This document shows positions 1-4,254 of a stretch of 6,633 nt of DNA, piece after piece (position 1 is the stretch's first letter; every line of letters starts with the position of its first letter). The notes beneath the pieces were generated by a model. It did no database searches. It was given only the letters and a program-made list of their open reading frames with translations, and was not told the DNA's origin. The stretch spans positions 1 through 6,633 of the forward strand of contig CAJPTT010000137.1 in NCBI GenBank assembly GCA_905373565.1. The letters are read 5' to 3'. The DNA comes from an uncultured Treponema sp. (GTDB lineage: Bacteria > Spirochaetota > Spirochaetia > Treponematales > Treponemataceae). The translations under genes and the position numbers were made by a program.

Positions 1-313
1 CCCGCATTGCGGTATCAATTACAATGCCGATTTCCGGAGTATGCGCTGCCGTCGAGATGATATCCCAACGGGCTTTTTCAGGAACGAAGAAAATATTTTT
101 CTCTTCGTAAGCATCGCGATCGTTCTCAAAACCGTCACCGTCGCTCACTAACTCAGCGTAGCGTTTTTCAAATGCAGATGAAATATACCGTAAAAAAATC
201 AGTCCAATAATTACTTTCCGGTATTCGGCAGCAGGAATGTGTCCCCACAAGACGCATGCAGCATCCCAAATCTGTTTTTCAAATCCGATATTCGCATTGT
301 TTTTTATCGGCAT
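1..313 (-). CDS. hsdM: Type I restriction-modification system methyltransferase subunit HsdM, N-terminal part (partial)
   Basis: The 104 visible residues are the N-terminal helical domain of HsdM. Recognisable stretches are FEKQIWDAACVLWGHIPAAE (11-30), YRKVIIGLIFLRYIS (31-45), GDGFENDRDAY (59-69) and the NIFFVPEKARW block (73-83). In the family, HsdM binds S-adenosylmethionine and, with the specificity subunit HsdS, methylates adenines in a bipartite DNA target; HsdR adds cleavage. The SAM-binding and NPPY catalytic motifs lie beyond the left edge, so activity and an intact HsdS/HsdR cannot be judged here. The start is ATG at 313-311, with AGGAG (326-322) 8 nt upstream. The gene begins only 26 nt after the gpx stop, on the same strand and with no terminator between, so read-through from the gpx promoter is likely. 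The family call is firm. Confidence 0.9.
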   Translation of the reverse strand, partial: MPIKNNANIGFEKQIWDAACVLWGHIPAAEYRKVIIGLIFLRYISSAFEKRYAELVSDGDGFENDRDAYEEKNIFFVPEKARWDIISTAAHTPEIGIVIDTAMR

Positions 314-339
314 GAAAATGGCTCCTTTTTTGAGTTAAT

Positions 340-885
340 TTATCCCATCACACACTTTTCCACACATGCTGCAACATCGGACATGGGGGCAGGCGGTTCA
401 AAGCGGGCAACGACCGTACCGTCCCGGGCAATAACGAACTTGGTAAAATTCCATTTGATTTCGGGATTGTTTTTATAATCGCTGTCGATCTTTTGAATAA
501 AATCACTCAGCATTTCCGCCATCTTCCCTTCACCGAAACCTTCAAATTTCTTCTGTGATTTTAGATAGGTAAAAAGCGGCAGCGCATGTTCACCGTTTAC
601 ATCCGATTTTTTCATCTGAGGAAATGTTGTGTGATAACGAAGTGTGCAGAATTGGTGAATTTCCGCATCGGTGCCGGGAGCCTGTTCTCCAAATTGATTA
701 CACGGTACATCGATTATTTCAAAACCATTGGCGTGGTATTTTTCGTATAGTTCTTCCAGTTCTTTATACTGCGGTGTAAATCCGCAGTCCGTTGCCGTAT
801 TTACAATCAGCAATACTTTTCCCTTGTATCGGCTGAGGGAAATATCATTTCCTTGTGCATCCTGCACCGAATAATCATAGATCAT
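340..885 (-). CDS. gpx: Glutathione peroxidase family protein, cysteine type (probably thioredoxin-dependent)
   Basis: A 181-residue thiol peroxidase of normal family length, without a signal peptide, so cytoplasmic. It reduces H2O2 and organic hydroperoxides. The peroxidatic residue is Cys34 in NTATDCGFTPQY, encoded by TGC and not by a selenocysteine TGA. The rest of the catalytic tetrad is visible: Gln68 in CNQFGEQAPG, and Trp145 and Asn146 in KWNFTKF. Cys80 (FCTLRYHTTFP) matches the resolving Cys of yeast Gpx3-type enzymes, which are recycled by thioredoxin; that specificity is inferred. An insert before WNF (about 111-142) is common in bacterial members. The start is set by GGGAGG (897-892): ATG 885 lies 6 nt downstream, and the adjacent ATG at 888 is possible. 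An in-frame ATG at 939 overlaps the -35 box and is rejected. The gene probably heads an operon with hsdM. Confidence 0.93.
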   Translation of the reverse strand: MIYDYSVQDAQGNDISLSRYKGKVLLIVNTATDCGFTPQYKELEELYEKYHANGFEIIDVPCNQFGEQAPGTDAEIHQFCTLRYHTTFPQMKKSDVNGEHALPLFTYLKSQKKFEGFGEGKMAEMLSDFIQKIDSDYKNNPEIKWNFTKFVIARDGTVVARFEPPAPMSDVAACVEKCVMG

Positions 886-910
886 CATATACCTCCCAAA
901 AATTGTATGG

Positions 911-939
911 ATTTTAGAATAATTATGTAAAATGTGCAA
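911..939 (-). promoter_or_regulatory. Sigma70-like promoter of gpx (and probably hsdM)
   Basis: Read on the minus strand, TTGCAC (939-934) and TAAAAT (916-911) are separated by exactly 17 nt. The -10 matches consensus at 5 of 6 positions; the -35 keeps only TTG. Transcription should start near 904, giving a leader of about 19 nt that contains the GGGAGG ribosome site of gpx. Confidence 0.6.
914..928 (-). promoter_or_regulatory. Candidate PerR/Fur-family operator overlapping the gpx promoter
   Basis: The minus-strand 15-mer ACATAATTATTCTAA agrees with the PerR box TTATAATNATTATAA at 11 of 14 defined positions and has an ATAATTAT core. It sits in the spacer and -10 of the gpx promoter, where binding would block RNA polymerase. 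A wider A/T dyad, ATTTTA...TAAAAT, spans 933-911. Chance matches are common in A/T-rich DNA; the call rests on position next to a peroxidase gene. No regulator gene is in the window. Confidence 0.4.
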
Positions 940-981
940 TCAACAACCTCAACGCAGAATATCGCAGCTAAATCTGGAGAG

Positions 982-1011
982 AACCTCTAAAAGCTTGAGC
1001 TTTGAGAGGTT
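982..1011 (+). other. Orphan stem-loop with short T tract in the gpx divergent intergenic region
   Basis: The arms at 982-994 and 999-1011 pair over 13 positions with one A-G mismatch around a TTGA loop. TTTT (1010-1013) follows on the plus strand, so it looks like a rightward terminator, but no plus-strand gene ends here. It lies between the two divergent promoters. It may end a short unannotated RNA, insulate the operons, or be a dispersed repeat unit. The structure is clear and its role is unknown. Apart from this and the two promoters, 889-1087 shows nothing. Confidence 0.5.
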
Positions 1012-1051
1012 TTCAATATTCAGTGTTTTGCTCTTTTTAAAAGTTGTCTGC

Positions 1052-1080
1052 TTGCACAAGAGATTTATTTTTTTTATTAT
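1052..1080 (+). promoter_or_regulatory. Sigma70-like promoter directly before the small flavodoxin-like gene
   Basis: TTGCAC (1052-1057) and TATTAT (1075-1080; 5 of 6 to consensus) are separated by 17 nt with a T-rich spacer. The -35 hexamer is identical to that of the divergent gpx promoter but matches consensus only at TTG. The expected start point, 7-8 nt after the -10, falls at the ATG at 1088, which suggests a leaderless mRNA. Confidence 0.5.
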
Positions 1081-1087
1081 ATCGTTT

Positions 1088-1498
1088 ATGACAGCAGTAT
1101 TAGTGTATTTTGATAAAGAGAAAAAAACACAAACACAGCTTTTTCTGGAAGCCTTAAAAGAGACTGCCCGAAATCGATGCGATGATCTTCGCATCCTGGA
1201 TGGATATGCACTAACCGATACGGATCGGCTTAATATGTACGGATATATTGTGGTTTTTTGCGCCGAAAAACCGCTTTTTACGTCAAAACCTAATCTTGCC
1301 GTTGTAACTATTTTAAAAGATCATGGCCTTAAAGAAGGTTGTAAAGGCTGCGTTCTTACCGTAAGCCGTGGGCTATTTTCTGAAAAATTTACCCGAAATG
1401 TGATGAACGGATTAGAAAGCTGCGGCTTTATTATTGACTACTTCGATACTTTGCGAAATGCAGCGGATGCTCGCCGTGCGGGGGCAAATATTGGATAA
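1088..1498 (+). CDS. Small uncharacterised protein with flavodoxin-like alternating pattern
   Basis: I do not recognise a named family. The 136 residues alternate hydrophobic strands and helices as in a flavodoxin-like fold: strand AVLVYFD (3-9), a helix (about 13-28), strand YGYIVVFCAE (51-60), strand KGCVLTVSRG (86-95), and a helix leading to GFIIDYFDTL (113-122). The loop after strand 1 (DKEKKTQT) lacks the usual T/S-x-T-G-x-T phosphate-binding motif, so FMN binding is doubtful. Cys31, Cys58, Cys85, Cys88 and Cys112 are present; Cys85-x2-Cys88 could be redox active or bind metal, which is speculation. No signal peptide or membrane segment is seen from this start. The ATG at 1088 lacks a Shine-Dalgarno and sits just after a -10 box. 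An upstream in-frame ATG at 932 would put the orphan hairpin and promoter inside the gene and add an odd 52-residue tail, so it is disfavoured. The 3' end overlaps the J-domain gene. Confidence 0.75.
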   Translation: MTAVLVYFDKEKKTQTQLFLEALKETARNRCDDLRILDGYALTDTDRLNMYGYIVVFCAEKPLFTSKPNLAVVTILKDHGLKEGCKGCVLTVSRGLFSEKFTRNVMNGLESCGFIIDYFDTLRNAADARRAGANIG

Positions 1499-2387
1499 CA
1501 AGGCGGAAAACGGTCGGCAGGATAGCGAGGCAGGACGCAGAAATCGATCAGCTCATCAAGTTCCGGAAATAGAAGATTATTATAAGATTTTAGATATCTC
1601 TCCTTCTGCTTCGACCGCAGAAATAAAACGAGCATTTAGAAAAAAAGCTAAAGAATTGCATCCCGATATTCCGCATAATGTTCGGAATATCGGCGGCAAA
1701 AGAGCAAATGAGCAGGCTCTGATGCGGCTTATCCGTGCGTATGAAGCCCTGCTCGATGTAAAACGGCGAGCGGAATTTGATTTTTTCTACAATAAAACCG
1801 TGAAAAAAGGCGAAAGTTTCGATTACCGTACGTGGTTGAAAGAGCAGGCGGATCCCGAAAGCAGAGCTACACTGATCTTTTTTGATCTTTTTCATAATGC
1901 GGAAGATGAAGCGGTACGGGAATTTTTACGTCTCTGCTCGGAACATCCTTCGTTTTCGCTTCGCCGTTACTTTAGCAGAGGAGACTTTATGGATTGCGGT
2001 TTTGTGCTTGCAGAAGAACTCTATTTCCGCAATCACTATTATGAATCTTTTTTGCTGCTTGAACAAATTATCCGAGAAGAACGGAAAGATGCCTATTTCC
2101 GCCATTTTTTTCCGGAAGTGCTTATCTTAGCCCGTAAGCTTATCCGAGAAAAACTCATTTACACGCTTGCCGATGATTTGTTGCTTGATTGTTGCGAAGC
2201 TGCACTGGATTTTGGGTTGAGTAAAGCGGATAATGCGGAAATATTAAAAAAGATGGCGGAAATTTATTATCGGATGGGTGATTTTACTACCGGTGACGGA
2301 TGTGCAGCGGCGTCGGTGCGGATGAACCCTCGCATCCGCGGTATAACAAAGTTGAAGAAAAACTATCAGGAGCAGCTTTGGCGGTAA
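1467..2387 (+). CDS. J-domain (DnaJ-like) co-chaperone with helical, TPR-like C-terminal region
   Basis: About 306 residues from ATG 1467. The J domain spans roughly 37-105: DYYKILDIS opens it, a basic helix II (IKRAFRKKAKEL) precedes the HPD motif at 65-67, and LIRAYEALLD is helix III. In the family, HPD stimulates the ATPase of a DnaK-type Hsp70. The Gly/Phe region, the zinc-finger repeats and the CTD of true DnaJ are missing, so this is a class III J-protein. The remaining 200 residues look helical, with two stretches resembling TPR units (about 176-202, and 259-288 ending in a TPR-style MNP), which suggests client or partner binding. The start is uncertain: ATG 1458, ATG 1467 and TTG 1491 (with GGGGG 6 nt before it) all overlap or abut the end of the upstream gene, so coupled translation is likely. 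The N-terminal 35 residues are polar and probably disordered. The next gene, map, is 78 nt on. Confidence 0.87.
   Translation: MLAVRGQILDNKAENGRQDSEAGRRNRSAHQVPEIEDYYKILDISPSASTAEIKRAFRKKAKELHPDIPHNVRNIGGKRANEQALMRLIRAYEALLDVKRRAEFDFFYNKTVKKGESFDYRTWLKEQADPESRATLIFFDLFHNAEDEAVREFLRLCSEHPSFSLRRYFSRGDFMDCGFVLAEELYFRNHYYESFLLLEQIIREERKDAYFRHFFPEVLILARKLIREKLIYTLADDLLLDCCEAALDFGLSKADNAEILKKMAEIYYRMGDFTTGDGCAAASVRMNPRIRGITKLKKNYQEQLWR
1663..1693 (+). repeat. Perfect 11-bp inverted repeat inside the J-domain coding sequence
   Basis: CCGATATTCCG (1663-1673) and CGGAATATCGG (1683-1693) are exact reverse complements around a 9-nt loop. The element encodes the segment from the P of HPD onward (PDIPHNVRNIGG), where the J-domain loop tolerates change. 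No T tract follows, so it is not a terminator. The mRNA should form a stable hairpin here. Confidence 0.7.
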
Positions 2388-2398
2388 AGATGTGCCGA

Positions 2399-2427
2399 TT
2401 GATTTAAATGCCGATGATCGGTATATC
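2399..2427 (+). promoter_or_regulatory. Possible internal promoter for map
   Basis: TTGATT (2399-2404) and TATATC (2422-2427) are 17 nt apart in the J-gene/map gap; each matches consensus at 4 of 6 positions. A start near 2434 would give a leader of about 32 nt carrying AAGGTAAGG. This is weak, and map may depend mostly on the upstream promoter. Confidence 0.3.
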
Positions 2428-2465
2428 TTGAAGCTGATGAGCTGTTCTAAAAAGGTAAGGATTAT

Positions 2466-3230
2466 ATGATACGGATTAAGACAAAGGAACAGATAGACGG
2501 TATCCGCCTATCCTGCAAGGCATTGGCGCGGCTTTTTAAAGAGCTGACCCCTCGTGTGAAGCCGGGTGTAACGGCTAAGGAACTGGATGACTTCTGCGTT
2601 GAGTACATTAAGAGCATCGGCGGCATTCCCGCATGGTATGCGGAAGACTTTCCCGGTGCAGCGTGCGTGTCTATCAACGAAGAAGTTATCCACGGGCTTC
2701 CCGATAAAAAGAAAATCGTACGGGAAGGAGATCTCGTGTCGCTGGATATCGGTATTGACCTTAACGGATACATCAGTGATTCGTGCGTAACGGTGCCGGT
2801 TGGAAAGGTGAGCCCCGAACGTGCGCAGCTTTTGAAGGTTACCACCGACTGTCTCTATGCGGGTATCGCCGCCTGTCAGGCAGGTAAGCGTGTAAATGCG
2901 ATATCCCGCGTGGTGTACGATTTGGCCCGGCAGTATAAATACGGCGTTGTATATGAATACTGCGGTCATGGGGTCGGGCTTAAAGTACATGAAGATCCGA
3001 ATATCCCGAATGTACCGGAGAGGGGAGCGCCGAATCCGCGGCTGGTACCCGGCATGGTGATTGCGATTGAACCGATGATCAACCTCGGTACGGCGGATGT
3101 TAAAACCCGCGCCGACGGATGGACGGTTGTCAGCGCCGACAAGTCCTGTTCCTGCCACATGGAACACACGGTTGCCATCTTTGAAGATCACACCGAAATT
3201 TTAACTCAACTTGCTCCCGGTGAAGTGTAA
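2466..3230 (+). CDS. map: Methionine aminopeptidase, type I
   Basis: A 254-residue cytoplasmic dinuclear metalloprotease that removes the initiator Met from nascent proteins whose second residue is small. All five metal ligands are visible: Asp94 (SLDIG), Asp105 (ISDSC), His168 (CGHGVG), Glu202 (IEP) and Glu233 (HMEHT). The active-site histidines are His76 (EEVIHGLP) and His175 (KVHEDPNIP). Length fits the short bacterial type I enzyme; there is no zinc-finger extension and no type II insert. The start is ATG 2466, with AAGG (2457-2460) 5 nt upstream. The gene follows the J-domain gene in the same direction without a terminator, which groups two factors acting on newly made proteins. The enzyme call is firm; the shared operon is inferred. 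Confidence 0.97.
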   Translation: MIRIKTKEQIDGIRLSCKALARLFKELTPRVKPGVTAKELDDFCVEYIKSIGGIPAWYAEDFPGAACVSINEEVIHGLPDKKKIVREGDLVSLDIGIDLNGYISDSCVTVPVGKVSPERAQLLKVTTDCLYAGIAACQAGKRVNAISRVVYDLARQYKYGVVYEYCGHGVGLKVHEDPNIPNVPERGAPNPRLVPGMVIAIEPMINLGTADVKTRADGWTVVSADKSCSCHMEHTVAIFEDHTEILTQLAPGEV

Positions 3231-3283
3231 GTAAACGCGGCGCATAGTTATCATACGTTAATTGTAAGTTAAACAGAAGAAAG

Positions 3284-3311
3284 GCCGCTAAAAGGTGAAA
3301 TTTTTAGCGGC
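3284..3311. terminator. Bidirectional intrinsic terminator between map and the rhodanese lipoprotein gene
   Basis: GCCGCTAAAA (3284-3293) and TTTTAGCGGC (3302-3311) form a perfect 10-bp stem with an 8-nt loop between two convergent genes. On the minus strand it is followed by the pyrimidine-rich CTTTCTTCTGTTT, a fair U tract, 28 nt past the rhodanese gene's stop. On the plus strand the tail TACTATTCTACTATT is weaker, 53 nt past the map stop. Confidence 0.75.
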
Positions 3312-3339
3312 TACTATTCTACTATTAAGGATAGTTTTG

Positions 3340-4077
3340 TTATTTTACCAATTCAAAGGCTGAGTATTCGTTGGTGCCGTCTAAACTGTTTATTACCGTG
3401 TATCCTGCAGCTGCTAATTTTTCCGCAACGGCAAAAGCGCGATTGCCGGAATAGCAGTAGGTTAGCACCGGTTTTCCCTTAGGTAATTGCGGAAGTAACT
3501 CAGCGATGGTATCCGCATTCCCCGATATCGCGCCCTTTAAATGCGAAGCGGCATAATCAGCAGGTTCTCGGGCATCAACCACGGAGTAGTTTCCCGTATT
3601 CACTAGCTCTTGCATCTGCTTTCCGCGAACATTTGTAACTTTGGTGAGCGACTTATAAGAGTAGCTGCCGACTCCATCCGCATTGAACAGTTTTTTGAAT
3701 CCGTTCTTTTGTAAGATTTTAGCAGCGGCCATGCTTCGTCTTCCGCTTCTGCAAATAACGATAATATTTTTATCCTTGAGGTCGGCAATATCGCTTAGCT
3801 TGTTTTCGATATCGTTGAGTCTGATGTTGATTGCATAGCGAACGTGTCCTGCCTCATACTCGTGTTTTTCGCGCACATCGATAACAAGATATTGCTCTTT
3901 TTTCGCCTTGTCGTTCATAATGGTATCCAGTTCGGCGCCTTTCATATCCGTGATAGTTGAATCTTGCGTATTGTTTTTTCCTTCCTGCGTCATGCAGGCG
4001 CCTCCAAGCACTACAATACAAACTAATGCGTATATAAAGACGCGTATCTTTTTAAGATCAATGTTTCGATTGTACAT
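3340..4077 (-). CDS. Lipoprotein with two tandem rhodanese domains
   Basis: A 245-residue exported protein. A basic N-terminus (NRNIDLKKIR) and hydrophobic core (VFIYALVCIVVLGGA) lead to Cys28 in LGGAC, a relaxed spirochaete-type lipobox, so it is probably lipid-anchored and faces the periplasm. Domain 1 (about 45-145) has DVRE (67-70) and the loop CRSGRRS with Cys109. Domain 2 (about 150-243) has DARE (168-171) and the loop CYSGNRA with Cys208. Rhodanese domains carry sulfane sulfur as a cysteine persulfide; the donor and acceptor here are unknown. Tandem proteins often keep only one active Cys, but both are present here. The usual GG-x-x-W ending is missing from domain 1. The start ATG 4077 is set by AAGGAG (4089-4084), 6 nt upstream. 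It stands alone between its own promoter and terminator. A cyanide- or sulfide-handling role is possible but not shown. Confidence 0.9.
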   Translation of the reverse strand: MYNRNIDLKKIRVFIYALVCIVVLGGACMTQEGKNNTQDSTITDMKGAELDTIMNDKAKKEQYLVIDVREKHEYEAGHVRYAINIRLNDIENKLSDIADLKDKNIIVICRSGRRSMAAAKILQKNGFKKLFNADGVGSYSYKSLTKVTNVRGKQMQELVNTGNYSVVDAREPADYAASHLKGAISGNADTIAELLPQLPKGKPVLTYCYSGNRAFAVAEKLAAAGYTVINSLDGTNEYSAFELVK

Positions 4078-4141
4078 TTTAAACTCCTTGCCCCTTCTAA
4101 AAACTTTGTAAACTTTAGCGGGTTCTTTCTATATGGCTGGG

Positions 4142-4170
4142 AATATACGGGAAAATAGAGAGATAGTCAA
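4142..4170 (-). promoter_or_regulatory. Sigma70-like promoter of the rhodanese lipoprotein gene
   Basis: On the minus strand, TTGACT (4170-4165) and TATATT (4147-4142) each match consensus at 5 of 6 positions with a 17-nt spacer, the best overall -35/-10 pair in the window. Transcription should start near 4135, giving a leader of about 57 nt that includes the strong AAGGAG site. No operator dyad was noticed. Confidence 0.7.
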
Positions 4171-4216
4171 TTAAGAGATAAGATGGCCGTTCTAAACTTT
4201 TCCTGTAAATGTCCGT

Positions 4217-4245
4217 TTGCAAACATAGCCGGTTTCTTCTATAAT
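4217..4245 (+). promoter_or_regulatory. Sigma70-like promoter of the Rsm22-family gene
   Basis: TTGCAA (4217-4222) is followed after 17 nt by a perfect TATAAT (4240-4245). The expected start at about 4252-4254 is 1-3 nt before ATG 4255, so the mRNA would be essentially leaderless. It lies back-to-back with the rhodanese promoter, 46 nt away. Confidence 0.65.
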
Positions 4246-4254
4246 ATAACGATA

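Noticed and set aside
239..478. Plus-strand open frame across the hsdM/gpx junction
   Set aside because: It is antisense to two well-recognised genes, shows no family features, and crosses their start and stop.
932..1087. N-terminal extension of the small flavodoxin-like protein from ATG 932
   Set aside because: It contains the orphan hairpin and a promoter, overlaps the -35 of gpx, and encodes an unlikely mixed polar and hydrophobic tail.
1640..1646. A-rich run in the J-domain helix II codons as a frameshift site
   Set aside because: Lysine-rich helix II gives such runs routinely in A/T-rich codon usage; the reading frame is intact and no alternative product is suggested.
2508..3191. Long minus-strand open frame of 227 codons opposite map
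   Set aside because: It is a shadow of map; the plus-strand frame has every metal ligand of methionine aminopeptidase, and the minus frame resembles nothing I know.
3321..3346. ACTAT/ATAGT mini-hairpin followed by a T-rich run, as a second plus-strand terminator
   Set aside because: The stem is only five A/T-rich pairs and it overlaps the end of the rhodanese gene; the 10-bp stem at 3284-3311 is far stronger.
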